From the NCBI GenBank assembly GCA_023935145.1, contig CM043700.1, positions 103,081,400 to 103,145,399 of the forward strand: a stretch of 64,000 nucleotides of DNA. Direction: 5' to 3'. Shown in pieces: positions 1 through 11,101 of the stretch. Each line of letters starts with the position of its first letter. Position 1 is the stretch's first letter. A program made the position numbers and the translations under genes. Below the pieces are notes generated by a model. It was not told where the DNA came from and searched no databases. It saw only the letters and a list, made by a program, of their open reading frames with translations. This DNA comes from Bretschneidera sinensis. Its lineage: Eukaryota; Streptophyta; Magnoliopsida; Brassicales; Akaniaceae.

Positions 1-794
1 GAACCCTGATTTATGATTCGATGCCTAGGGAGACAACAACTTGCAGTTATGATAGTCTAGACCTCTGCAACATGCCTTGCTCTTAACTGAACACATGAGA
101 ATGACTAAGTCCCTAATTTAAATTTTCCTCCTTTTTTATTAAAAAATACTTAAAGGTTGTTTGGTTCAGCTTATAAGCTGGGAAAAAAATTCACCAATCT
201 AAAAAAAAACTGGCAAAACATATCAGCTTATAAGCTGAAAATATAGGGACATGACTATTTGGTTCAGATTTCTTTGCATAATCTGACAGCAGCTTTAAGT
301 GTATTTTATGCATAATCTGGAAGTCGCTCTCTCACAAATTCTCAAATCAACACTCAAATTATAATCTACGTTGACCAAATAAAAGATCCAAATGCCCTCG
401 ACCTTTTTCACCTCCCCACCCATTATCCCTCTCTTTTCTGTTTTCCCTCTCTCTCCTCTACAATATCCACAGCCGTTGTAATAGAAAAATACTCACTTGA
501 GAACACTAACATGGCTACATTAATGGACTCTTTTGCAATAAAATACTCACCCATTTAATTGAACCAAAAGGTAAAAGTAAAATAAACTTTTTGGTACCAA
601 CTATTACATTACATGTTGTTAATGGCTGCTGCCTGTCCTGTGCAGCACTTGAACTTTTGTTTCGTTTTTTTTTTCTTTTTTTTTTTCTGGAGGGGTTTTC
701 TTTCTTTCTTACTTTTGAGACCTCAGCACTTGGTACTTTTATCACTACAATTTATCTACATAGAAGAACATAAAGAGAGATCAGAGATTGTGTT
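1..794. other. Unassigned AT-rich spacer
   Basis: No gene is recognised here. The segment holds a pair of palindromes (listed separately), a CT-rich stretch around 410-460 and a long T-rich tract near 660-690. Open frames over the T-rich tract translate to Lys-rich or Phe-rich strings and are artefacts of composition. The right part may belong to the LINE that becomes recognisable at 795. Confidence 0.5.
150..300. repeat. MITE-like segment with two identical palindromes
   Basis: The 14-bp perfect palindrome CAGCTTATAAGCTG occurs at 167-180 and again at 224-237, each beside a TTTGGTTCAG-type or related motif. Such palindromic A/T-rich motifs are frequent in plant miniature inverted-repeat elements. 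I could not define both ends or a target duplication, so the element class is not assigned. Confidence 0.3.
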
Positions 795-1019
795 TTGGCA
801 AAGCTGATTTGGTCTCATTTGAGTATTCCTCCTGGGTCGCACAACTTCTTTTCTTTGGATCTTTCAGAGTGGCTTTTTTCAAAAGCTACTTTTGACTTTA
901 TAACTCCCTCTAAAATCCTCTGGAAATGTTTATTTCGCTTCTGCTTGTCGCCTTTGTGGTATAGTTGTAGTGTTAGACACTTTGATAACCGTCTTATAAA
1001 CCTCCCCTCCTTGGCCTCT
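795..1019 (+). pseudogene. LINE ORF2 C-terminal region, first part
   Basis: Translation from 795 gives about 75 residues with the spacing of aromatic residues seen between the reverse transcriptase and the RNase H domain of plant L1-type LINEs: an FFSLDLSEWLF stretch, then ILWKCLFRF and a later LW. This region follows the zf-RVT-like segment in such elements. The reading frame stops where a solo LTR is inserted at 1020 and the LINE resumes at 1443. The recognition rests on pattern, not on an alignment. Confidence 0.5.
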
Positions 1020-1437
1020 TGATGGGGAACACGAGGAAGATTAGGATTAGAGATTTTAATCTAGGAATTGAGAGATATGAGGATAATTATGTAATTGAAA
1101 ATATTAAGAATTATTATCTTAGTTAGCTTCCTTATTTGAATAGGATTAGGATTAGGATTAGGATTAGGCTTATCTTTTTCCATTGTTATCTGATGTCGTT
1201 CTTATCTTTTTAGGATTTAGTTTTATCTTTAGGTTAGGATTCCCCTATATATATATGGGAGATTCATTTGTTATTCAACAACTTATGAATGAATTCAAAT
1301 TAAATTATCAATTTTTCATACTCTGTGATTGGGTGTTGAATTGTCCATGTGATTTGGTTCAGTGTTCCTATGTGATTTGGATCATCTATGTTTAATTTTC
1401 CTGTCTCTTTTCAATTCTTCCCCACTGTACGACATCA
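1020..1437 (+). mobile_element. Solo LTR (418 bp) inside the LINE
   Basis: The segment begins TGATGG and ends CATCA, and is flanked by a perfect 5-bp duplication CCTCT (1015-1019 and 1438-1442). It contains a TATA-like run at 1245-1256 followed by a GGGAGATTCATTTG leader, as in plant copia LTRs, which suggests plus orientation. There is no internal domain, so it is a solo LTR made by recombination between the two LTRs of a lost element. A (TAGGAT)n run lies at 1141-1168. Confidence 0.75.
1141..1168. repeat. Short TAGGAT microsatellite
   Basis: About four and a half tandem copies of TAGGAT inside the solo LTR, with related TTAGGATT words at 1041-1050 and 1211-1240. The unit differs from the plant telomere repeat TTTAGGG, so this is not an interstitial telomere. 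Confidence 0.7.
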
Positions 1438-1442
1438 CCTCT

Positions 1443-2073
1443 CTTTTTAAATTTAAAGCCTTCGAGCATTTTCACATCGCTTCCCATTCTGGAAAGATTT
1501 GTAAGAAGTTGGTCTCTCCAAGTTGGTTTAAGCTTTATACAGATGGGTGTTTCAAGGGGAACCCAGGAAAAGCAGGTGCGGGTAGTGTGTTACAAGAATG
1601 TATTGGTAAATGGGTTAAAGGTTTGCCAGAGGCATTGGTTTTGCTACTTGTGTTACTGCAGAGCTTTGGGGGTTGAGATATGGACTCATAATGGCTTTTG
1701 ATCTTAATATTCAATATATTCTTATTGTTTTGGATGCGAAATTGTCATTGATTTGATTACAGGTGCGGATTCCTCAACCCATCATAATAGGCCTAACATT
1801 GATGACTGAAAGTGCTTACTATGTTTGTTCAGTCTTCACAAGATTGATCATAACTATAGAGAGTCCAATACTTGTGCAGATGGCCTTTCCAAAAAGGAAG
1901 CATTGTTGGATGCTTCTTGTTTGGTTTAGTTTGATATCCTCCCATGGATATTATGAGCCAATACTATGCTGATGCTTGGGAGTATGCCTTCCTATGATGG
2001 TTTGTAATAACTCCATTATGGATTGATTTATGATATTTTCTCGTCGTTTTCACCAAAAAAAGAAAGAAAGAGA
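1443..2073 (+). pseudogene. LINE RNase H-like domain and 3' end
   Basis: From 1524 the frame reads WFKLYTDGCFKGNPGKAGAG, the start of the plant non-LTR RNase H-like domain (RVT_3), with the first catalytic Asp at about 1542. A frameshift near 1630 moves the continuation (CVTAELWGLRYGL-like) into another frame. The C-terminal part of the fold, with its YRESNTCADGLSK motif, lies at about 1850-1905 in a third frame. The unit ends in an A-rich tail at 2052-2073, the expected 3' end of an L1-type LINE. At least two frameshifts make it non-functional. Confidence 0.75.
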
Positions 2074-4107
2074 AGTGTTGTAAGTGCAACGGAAGACAGG
2101 TTCATAAAACCCAACAATAAGCAATTCCTTTTTTTCTCTCTCTCTCGATCTTCGGGTTACTATAATTCTTTTCTCCAAAAGCGGCTGCTGCAATAGACTC
2201 GAACTCATTGGTGAACGGTTGTGCTGGGCACAACACTAGATCTGATTGTTTTGCCAAATCAGTTTTTTCTTCATTTCTATTTTGTTTTTAGTTTTTCAAT
2301 ATTTTTATTTTATTTTGATTATGGTTTTTTTATTCTTCTTTTGTATTGATTGTTTTCTGTTTTACTTTTTGTTTTGGTTTGAATAATAACATTAATTTGT
2401 TTTAGGGTTATTATTATTATTTTAGTTTTAAATTAAACTAGAATAAATCAAATAATTGTTAAATATTAATTTTCATTTTATTAAGTTAAAAAATATTATT
2501 AAAATTAATTTTCATTATATTATCTATCAAATATATTTAACCATTTTTAATCATTTTTATTTCTAGTTCACTATAATCTAAAAATATTTATTAAAAATTA
2601 ATTAAATTATTATTCATAGAAATATTATCAATTTTCATCTAATTAATCTTAAACGATATAAAAGCTGTGTTTTATTATTTATTTATATAATTATCAAATT
2701 ATTTATAATTTACTATAAAATATTTATTAATTCTTTTAATTATTTTTATAAAAAAAAAAAGAAAAGAAAAAGGTTTGGTTGAAATTTGAAAAATCAATCT
2801 GCAAAGTAAATAACAGAAGTTAGATCATATCATGCCCTTTTTAGTCATTTTGACAGCTATGAGCTCATTTCAATACTGTTCTACTGAACAAATCAACAAC
2901 TTATTTATAACTTCTACACTCACCAAATACTAAACTACTTATTTCATCCACCCCTTTAAGGACTTGATTATAGTCTGCGGTTAATTAAAACGATAAGTTA
3001 ATTTCTTCAACAAAGCTAAACAGACTCTTAGTTCTGTTGGTCTGGTATTAAAACAATAAGTTAATTTCTTCAACAAAGCTAAAAAGACTCTTTGTTCTGC
3101 TGGTCTGGTTTGTTACCGCTGACTCTAGCCAAATAGGCATATTGTAGGTATGTATGAGAAAGAAATGGGATCTGCCACTTCTTTGTCTCATTTGAGGCTA
3201 AGCTTCTGAAGAAGGTGACTTTCCTCAAACATTACAAACTGATTGGAAATTAAGACTCTAACTGAAAAAAGGTGCCTAATGTTAGCAGCAGGACACACCA
3301 TCTGGATCTTTAAAAGTTCTTAACTAAAAAACATGGAAATCCTGTTTTAAAATTACAATTGGGGTACAAAGGTACACATGCAGTGACCTTGCATCATTCA
3401 TGCATCAAGAACAAAAATGAAGGTTCTTATTGCCTTTTATAGATCTTAAACAACGTCAAATCCGGTTGCAAATTAAGGTCTTTAATCCTTCCATATCAAA
3501 GAAAAATTATCAATACATCAACTTGTAACACCGTCCTCTATTAATAGTGTACATAATCAATCCTCTAAAACTCTCATCACATCTGATAATATTTCCTATT
3601 CCAGTACCTGAAATAAAACATACTAGAGAAATTAGTACTAACAAAATTTAGTTCTTGGTTATCTCTTACTCTCTAGTACAATCAGAAGGGGAAAACCCCA
3701 TTAGATTTTAGGCAGTTTGTCTAATTTTAAATTAACGGAACAAGTCTGTATCTTATCTAAGTCATCTCAAGATTTAGTTTTTTTTTTTTTTCCTTAATCA
3801 ATAGCAGTCTTACAAGTCTGCGAAGATATATAAATTGGACAATGGGTTATTCTTCTTGATCACTTCTACAGCTTATTTCATGCTACTCAATATGTAATTA
3901 AGCGGTAAAATAATCAATCATAGGAACCAACTAATGTAATGTTCACAAAATTAGAAGGAAAAGAAAAAGGTTCCTACTTAGAAAACAAGACAATAGATAA
4001 ACGAAACATAATCTTCAATAATAAATAAATAAACCCTCTACAATGAAATAAACCTATCAAAACCCTAAGAGAGAGAAAATCAAGAGAGTTCGAGACAGAT
4101 AAGATAC
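2074..4107. other. AT-rich spacer, possible large intron
   Basis: No coding segment is recognised. 2280-2770 is extremely AT-rich with an A tract at about 2751-2770. A tandem duplication lies at 2987-3108. If the exon at 4108-4194 is real, this stretch is downstream of its splice donor and would be intron or truncated gene. I searched the minus strand for a continuing exon and found none that convinced me. Confidence 0.4.
2987..3108. repeat. 59-bp unit duplicated in tandem
   Basis: The 59-bp unit starting AAAACGATAAGTTAATTTC at 2987-3045 is repeated at 3050-3108 after a 4-bp spacer, with only a few substitutions. It is a simple local duplication with no coding content. Confidence 0.8.
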
Positions 4108-4194
4108 CTTCTGGCTCTTCCAAGAGAGGAACTGGGCCTCCGTCATAGGGTTAGCCCTTGGTTTCTCGTTTCCCTGCTCTTCTTCTGCTCCCAT
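4108..4194 (-). CDS. Candidate first coding exon of a host gene
   Basis: On the minus strand an ATG at 4194 opens 29 codons that are acidic at first (MGAEEEQGNEKP) and then read PMTEAQFLSWKSQK, ending at a clean GT donor (GTATCT) at 4107. The T-x-E-x-F-x-x-W-K motif resembles the C-terminal part of DFRP/Tma46-type translation factors, but the resemblance is short and the assignment is an inference. Base composition is clearly richer in GC than its surroundings. The 5' side has a GC-richer promoter-like stretch. No second exon was found, so the gene may be broken or continue left of the window. Confidence 0.4.
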
Positions 4195-4386
4195 GATGAT
4201 GATATTTTTCTTTCCTTTCCCTGTCTATTCACCCAAACAGAGCGTAAGAAGCAAAAATGCTGGATCGCGTTCGCAACTTCGCTTTATGCACTTCTAGCGG
4301 ACCGAACTAATTGCAAACGGCACCGTTTAATAGTTGGCGCGTATTTCTTGTTGCTCGCAGTATTTTCTTTACAATATTTGCAATTA
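4195..4386 (-). promoter_or_regulatory. 5' flank of the candidate host exon
   Basis: This 190-bp stretch upstream of the ATG is richer in GC than the surrounding DNA and contains CACCGTTTAA and TTGGCGCG words. It stops abruptly at 4387, where DNA interpreted as the 3' end of a Helitron begins. No clear TATA box was identified. Confidence 0.3.
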
Positions 4387-4420
4387 TTAGCCGCGAACCT
4401 GTAAGTGCACGAGAATTTTT
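4387..4420 (-). other. Candidate Helitron 3' terminus
   Basis: Read on the minus strand this ends CTAA followed by T, which fits the CTRR|T rule for Helitron 3' ends. Seven bases before CTAA lies an imperfect stem, CTCGT - 6-nt loop - ACAGG. It would be perfect (CCCGT/ACGGG) after reversing two C-to-T/G-to-A type changes. Position, orientation and order (after helicase and RPA) agree with the Helitron genes to the right. The stem is degenerate, so the call is tentative. Confidence 0.45.
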
Positions 4421-5395
4421 TATTCATTAAAATAAATATAAAAATATTTAATATATAATTAAATATTTAAATTTAAAAAATTGTTATGATATTGTGAATT
4501 TGTGCAAATGTACAGGATAGACGCATTCTATTATATATATTTTTAATTTTAAAAAATCTTAAAAAATTAATTTTATCATATCTATAATAGTGATACAATA
4601 TTGATTAAATAAATAAAAATTTAAAATAAATGTAATTATTAAAGCTCAAACAGATAATTCTAGTCGATAAATTGAACAAATATAAATCCTCAAATAAAGA
4701 AAATATTATGGTAAAATCTCATAATTCAATAGAGGTAAACTAGCTAATTCATTCTTGTTTGTCACCACTCTTACTCAAATGAGTTGCTTCTTCCCTGAAT
4801 ATTCAAGTATTGAAATATATAAGATTTATGTTATTTGAAATTTAATTATATTTTTAAAAGTAATAACGATTTTTTTTACAACAAAGATTTAAGGTATATA
4901 TCATCTTACACATCTTTTTTAGCACAAATTCCTCAACATTTTGATGAAGTGTAACTGGCATAGAAAACAAATGTTTCGGAGGTGGGATGATCTCAACATC
5001 TGAATTAGGATCTTCTTATTAGATAGATGAGGTGATGAAGAATAAAACTGCAAGATACATCAAGCATTTTGTTTGTTAGATAATTGAGGCATTAAAAAAA
5101 TTATATTAATATTTTTTACGTTTTCTATGAAACCCAATAGATAACAGTATTCATGCAAAGGGTCAAAATCATAAACCCTTGCAACTGTGAAGTTTGTACT
5201 ACCTTTTCTTTTAGTCATTTAGTCTTATCGGAAAAAAGATATATTTGCTCCATCATCCTCTCTAGTATCTAGTATGTTTTCAACAATATCAAGTCAACCA
5301 TCCTATATAATTGTTCGTAAAATAATTTACAATCATATACAAACAATTTATTTAGTACCATCAATTCAAAAACGGTTCTTATGTAAAATGTATTA

Positions 5396-7160
5396 CCTTG
5401 TCATTTGTTTCATTAAGACGTTTTACTAAACACTGGATGATTGTTTTTGCTTCTTTATCAAAAAGGACAAATGTAGCACCGTAAAAAAGATCGTATGCTT
5501 CAATAGGTAACATATATCTATTTAAATGATGTATTTTATAAGTTGACAAAATAACCTAGATTAAGAAGAAAGTAATATTTATTTCAATAGATACTTCATT
5601 GAACTTACAAAATTTTATTACATGGGAACTGGATCTTCGGCATCTGGATGACATACACACTAGTATTTTCCATTATACTCTTTCATTTTTTTATGACAAT
5701 ATTCACAACACATGTAATGCCATCCTTGCGTGGTATCAATTTTCAATACCATCGCTCTGCATGTTTAATTGTTCTCCTATAATAAATAAAAAAACATGAT
5801 AAATAATTAATACAAATGAGTAAATTATAAAAAAAAAAACAAATTAATATGCACAAAGAAATATTGTTTTTAAGTTATCATCTATATAATAATAATACTT
5901 GTAACTTATTGTAATTAAATATCTCAGATGTCGGATTATATATAGCGTTTAAGATACCAAATATTGAGGTCCTATTATTGAATATCAGTTCTTCAACAAG
6001 AACTATAACTCTTTGTGGCATTACATATTCTTCTATTTGTGAATCAATCATGGATACATTGCAAAATTAAATGTAAATAATAGACACGAAGCATGATATT
6101 TTTTATATTATTAGTCTTTTGAAAGTAATTATAATTTTATAAATCATTAATAATACAGAGACATGAAAATGAACATGAAAAATTTATCAATGTATGTAGA
6201 TACATAGGTAGAAACAATTTTAATCCGTACCTACTCATCAAAGTTTACACCTCTGGTATATTTAGGTTTACATAAATCTTGGTGCTAGATATCTTAGCCA
6301 AATTGTACACAACTAAAATAATATATATATATATATATATATATATTAGTATAATATTATTAGTATTAAGCAATTTAAATCTAATTTTTATAATTGTTCA
6401 ATTTATTGAAGCCTTTTACATTTGGGTTCAAAGGCATTTGCTAACCTTGCATCCCAAATTTCAACCACCCTATTTTTCATCAATTGGTCCTTCACATTCT
6501 GATCTTGGATGGGAGAATATCTCCGAACTCTTCCAAAAACATCTTTAAAATTAATATAAAAAAATTAATAAATTTAATTAGCAAACCTAAGAAGCATATC
6601 GCAAGATTAATAAAAGAAATGATAGTGTACTTGTCAAATACGTATCATTTTGAAAACGCGTAGAAAGTCTACTAAAGTCCAAAAACTCAAATTTCTGCCT
6701 TCCAATTGATTTAATTGTTTCATTAATCGGGGTAACCACAGTCACCATTGTAAAATAGATGATGCACTCATGGTGAACAAGAATGTAATTGTCTGAAGAT
6801 TTTTTTTTTCACTTTGAAATTATGTATAAAGAAGAACCCTCCTTCTTTGAGAATTGGTCTATACTTGGTAACTTGACTTTTGAAGACTTTAGCATAAATG
6901 TGATCATCCTATATAAATCAAAATGTAACAAACATTTACTAAAAAGGTTATTATATTCACTCAAATAAACAAAAATAAATCTTATATAATATAATAACTT
7001 ACTTGTTTATCCAAGAGAACCATGTCTAAAGAGATAAATTCATTGTTTTGAAAAAAATTTCACAGCATCCCACATTTGAGTTAAACGCACTTTAATTTTT
7101 TAATGATCACGTATATAAAATATTTGACTTAGAAGTTGATATCCTCGAATCATATTTGAC
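5396..7160 (-). pseudogene. Helitron-borne RPA70-like gene with introns
   Basis: Separate exons can be read. The first ends at 7003 at a GTAAGT donor, with ISLDMVLLDKQ. The second (6908-6631) carries VFKSQVTKYRPILKEGG, like the first OB fold of plant RPA1-type proteins. The third starts at 6542 with VFGRVRRYSP and MKNRVVEIWDA. A zinc-ribbon remnant (YMCCEYCHKKMKEYNG, then CVCH) lies at about 5655-5750, and a C-terminal GATFVLFDKEAKTI stretch reaches a GT donor at 5396. The family binds single-stranded DNA. The exon order and the position after the helicase match RPA genes carried by plant Helitrons. There are frameshifts and in-frame stops, for instance beside the CVCH motif. Confidence 0.65.
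6317..6348. repeat. (TA)n microsatellite
   Basis: About 14 uninterrupted TA dinucleotides, placed between coding remnants of the RPA-like gene. Confidence 0.85.
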
Positions 7161-7439
7161 CAATATTACCTTGTTATAAAATAATAAAATTCTATTTGAT
7201 AAGTATATAATCAAAAATAATTTTTAAACTAACAACATAGTAATCAGGAAACATGATACGATGATAGTGTTACGAGAATGAGTAATACAAAAATTATTGA
7301 ATATAATAAGGGATGTATAGTAACACCTATAAATGGTAATGAATATGTACCATCATGAAAATATTAATTAAAATTTTATCATCACATTTGGTCAAACATA
7401 AAATGGATACCTGTCTGCAATTTATTGAACACATTACTA

Positions 7440-9834
7440 TAAACAATATTGTTTGTATAACCACTTGTCTCTTCATCACTGTTATTGACTAAAATTTTCA
7501 ATCATTGTTTAGAAGTCACTCGCAAAACAGCTATATATAATTGACCGTGACTAAATACTAGTTTTGGCAAATAAAGACCAACAAGTTTGAAAGTTTAGCT
7601 TTGACTTTATTATGGTCGTTACAAAGCAAATTTTTATTGGAAACTGTTTGTGCATCATAAGAAAGGGCCATTTTGATTCACTTGAAGATATTTCAATCAG
7701 ATGAATGAAAACCCTAGTTCCGATGTTATTTCATGTTATAACCCGTACTTCTATGATTTGAGTTTCCAATCTTACAATAATCAATCTTATCCCATTGCAA
7801 AGCCCAACACTTTGATTTATGTTGAGGAGAAGAATTATTGGAACTTCAACTTTAAGTCCAATTTCATGATTAGGAATCCTATAAAAATTCAATGTATTCA
7901 ATAACTCTATGGGATACATAATTGATTTCTCACCAATAGTATATGATACAGGGATATTTTTTCAACACTAAGATACTTGTTGATATCTCTAAGAAGCATT
8001 GAAATAATTCTATCATCTACTTTGTCAACATTTTCATTCATCAGTGTCAAAACTGCTCTATCTCTCAAGTAATTGGGTTTGTTGAAGTTGTTGAGTAAAT
8101 CTGGATATGTACTCAAGACTATTTGACTAATTGGGTCTTGATTAAGTCAGATAAGGAGATCTTTAGGTAGGTTGATCCATTTATATTCTTCATCAGCTAT
8201 CGCCATAATTGAAGGCAATTTACCTTCTCCAAGATCTAATATCCATCGGTTAAACTCTGACATTACTTCCATAGTTGCGAGTTCCATGTTATGATTTCTA
8301 AGTCTCATGTTTGACATCAATGAGTAAATTTGACAATGATCCCAAATACCTGATTCATTTATTAAAGCTCTAATTATATCTTTTTTACCTCCTAGTGGGA
8401 CAATGGGTAGTATTTGTCTGAAATCACCTGTAAGCACAACCCTTTTTCCACCAAAAACTTATGTTCATAATTTGAATCATTAAATCTCTGAATTTTCGTT
8501 CAACTACTTCAAATACATGACGACGCACCATTGGTGCTTCATCTCATATGATAAGACTCGATTTACAAATCAATTCTTCCAACGATATCCCTTGCTTGAT
8601 TTCACAATACGATTTTTCATCCAAATTTATAGGGATTTTAAATCTAGAGTGAGTAGTTCGTCCACGTAGTAACAAAACGACAACTATTCCTAATGAAACA
8701 ACAACTAATATTATTTTACCTTATGAGCGTAACCTAGCAACTATTGTCTTCTATAAATATGTTTTTCCTATACCACTACTTCCGTGGACAAAATATAAAC
8801 TACCAGATCCATTATCAACGGCTTATAAAACAACATTGTAAACATCTTTTTGTTGATTGTTTAACTGAGTAAATAATTGAGCATGCTCTTGGGACAACAT
8901 TTCTTTGTCATAAATCAATTCATCCTTCAACAACGAATTATATTCTTCTTGTATTGCAATCAAGTTCAGAAAAGGGAAAGACTTGATGTCCTTCAAAGAT
9001 TTTCCATTCTTCTTCATTATCTTTTCGATTTTGTACAGAGTGTAATTTTGTTTTTGGTCATCAGTCAAACATAGAACCGAATAACTAAAAATTCGCATTT
9101 GTTGATGCTCTATATCTTTTGAAAGTATCTCTAACTTTTATTCCATAAATCAGCAGGATCAACAACTTGATAGAATAATAACATCGTCACAAATAATTGA
9201 TGCAACTGATTACCAAAAAGTCAATGTGTCGCTTTAAGATTGCTTCATTCCACTCATCGTCATTATCTAACAATCCCAAATCATGACATGCAGCTTGAAA
9301 AGTAGGATGAATAATGCCATTAACTATTCTTATGTCTTTATAACATATAAGACCTTTAATAATATTCAAAAGAATATGAAAATAATATCTCTCATCTAAA
9401 GACGGATGCACATAATAGATTTTACCAATGCACTTTCTTTTTTCCCTCATCTTCAATTTTTTATCCTTTTTACAACATACCCATTTTGCTCGGAATTCAG
9501 CATAAGTTAGTTCTTTCGCGTCTTCATACAACTTATTAGTTTCCATCCACTTAATGAACATTGTTTTCTCTATGTTATCCCTATGTATTACGTGAGCAAA
9601 CTCATCATCATCGATGATAGCACTTTGTTGTCCAAGGAGATGAAATATTAACTATTCGATGGATGGATTACGAAGTTGTACATTAAATTGAAATATTCTG
9701 TAGTAAGATTCTGATGCTAATACGTAACCAAATAGTTTTTAACCTCATCAACCTCAATGACTATTTCTATACCATTTTCATTGTTGGCCAATACATTTTT
9801 TGCGATCACAAACCTTGTTATGGCTGGGCCATAG
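7440..9834 (-). pseudogene. Helitron PIF1-type helicase region
   Basis: Minus-strand pieces run in order. A linker ends in FIKWMETNKLYEDAKELTYAEF (about 9560-9500). The Walker A motif is GSSGIGKT (about 8760-8785). The Walker B motif is DEAPM (about 8530-8545), preceded by a stop where Trp is usual. GDFRQILPIVP is at about 8430-8400. YPDLL and LRDRAVLT are at about 8110-8040. IELLNTLNFYRIPNHEI is at about 7915-7865, and a KQFPIKICF-type C-terminal block is at about 7640-7610. These are the ordered motifs of the SF1 helicase domain of eukaryotic Helitrons, which unwinds DNA for rolling-circle transposition. Many stops and frameshifts break it. The upstream frame was continuous with the Rep domain before element 2 inserted. 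Confidence 0.85.
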
Positions 9835-9839
9835 TGAAC
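9835..9839. repeat. Target duplication TGAAC of element 2 (left)
   Basis: TGAAC at 9835-9839 matches the five bases after both copies of the LTR (11,102-11,106 and 31,028-31,032). Removing the LTR and one copy rejoins the Helitron frame as FKYVH then YGPAITR, which supports the boundary. Confidence 0.85.
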
Positions 9840-11101
9840 TATTATGACGGATATCTGCCTAAATAAATATGCAAATAATCATCATAGTTTTACTTACAAG
9901 TGCATAAGGTCAGTAATAGCATAGTGTGCAAGTGCGAGATCATTTCCACAGGGATTGGTGAATTTCAATTTAGAATTAGTTTCTTCAAAGTAAAAAGAGA
10001 AATAACTAATTGATTGTGAGTGAATAATAATAATGAGAACATAGGACTGCGATATCCACCACTAATTATACTTTCCTACTAAGTAAAGTTTCAATGCTCT
10101 AGCCTTATCATTAATATTTAATGGTTGCCAACCTAAGGGCTTGGCCCATACCTTAGGCTATTGATCCCCTTATGCAACGAGTTAGGCATGGTGTATACTC
10201 TAACTCTTTTCTCTCTTAAGGGATTCAGCATGGGTGTATACTGAGTTGTTCCTTAAGAGAGCATGAGGGCTGTGGAGATTGGTAACCATAAGGGACCTAG
10301 GGCTTGGTTCGCTCCTGGTTTCCTATGTTGATTAACCCGAGAATCCGATGTGGATATCCCTTGTTACTAATGTCGAACCCAGGACTTGGTCATCCAAATT
10401 GATTCGACTAACTTATCTATACCACATGCATACGTTGATCAGACACACACATATGAGGAATTTAAATACAAATAGGTATTAATCAAGTTAAACATTCTAA
10501 CAAGGCTATAGCAAAGATAATCAATGAATAAACATGTGGAAAAGCATAATTAGGGCTTCAATTGAGCCCTATAAGAGTTTAGTTACACATGCTAGTTAAA
10601 CTAAACATTCTAAACATAGTGAAATAAAAACAGAAAACTAAAATCGAAGAAGACTCAGGAGACGAGTCGTCAATTCCTCTCCTAAGCTTGCTACTTCGAA
10701 TCTCAAACAAAAAGTTTGGTTTATGTGTTTTACAGGGCTATTTATAGGGTCCTCATGGTGTCCCGAAACCTTAATTTCCTATTTGGAGTCTGGATACTTC
10801 TTTCCATATCTGGCTTTGCCACCTCTGGAGTAATTGCACTCGAGCATATGCGGGATGCGCTCGAGCGCATGTGTGTGCTTGAGCTTTCTTCAAGTGCACT
10901 CGTGGTGCGCTCGAGCGCACCTTACTGGATGGCAGAACTTGACTCTTGCTTCTAAAAGCTCCAAATTATCATCTTTTTGTCCAAGTCCTGTGAAAAACAC
11001 ATAAAACACGAAAATGAAGTAGAATCCACATAAATAGATAAATAAAGAGCCTAACAAGTGTAAATTAAGGGGCTTAAATATGACTATTTAAGCACTTATC
11101 A
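9840..11101 (-). mobile_element. Element 2, left LTR (3' LTR or solo LTR)
   Basis: This 1262-bp LTR pairs with 29,757-31,027. On the minus strand it begins TGATAAGTGC. Its far end reads TAATA where the partner has CAACA, a C-to-T change at the expected CA end. A TATA box (CTATAAATAG, minus) lies at 10,738-10,747. Two perfect copies of the palindrome TGCGCTCGAGCGCA lie just upstream of it at 10,856-10,869 and 10,906-10,919. It is flanked on both sides by TGAAC, as a solo LTR would be, because Helitron sequence and not element sequence follows at 11,102. Confidence 0.85.

Noticed and set aside
515..745. Lys-rich 76-codon minus-strand frame
   Set aside because: It is driven by the poly-T tract near 660-690.
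1141..1168. Interstitial telomere
   Set aside because: The unit TAGGAT differs from plant TTTAGGG and the run is short and inside an LTR.
7701..7904. 67-codon plus-strand frame
   Set aside because: It is antisense to the helicase C-terminal part, which has clear family motifs.
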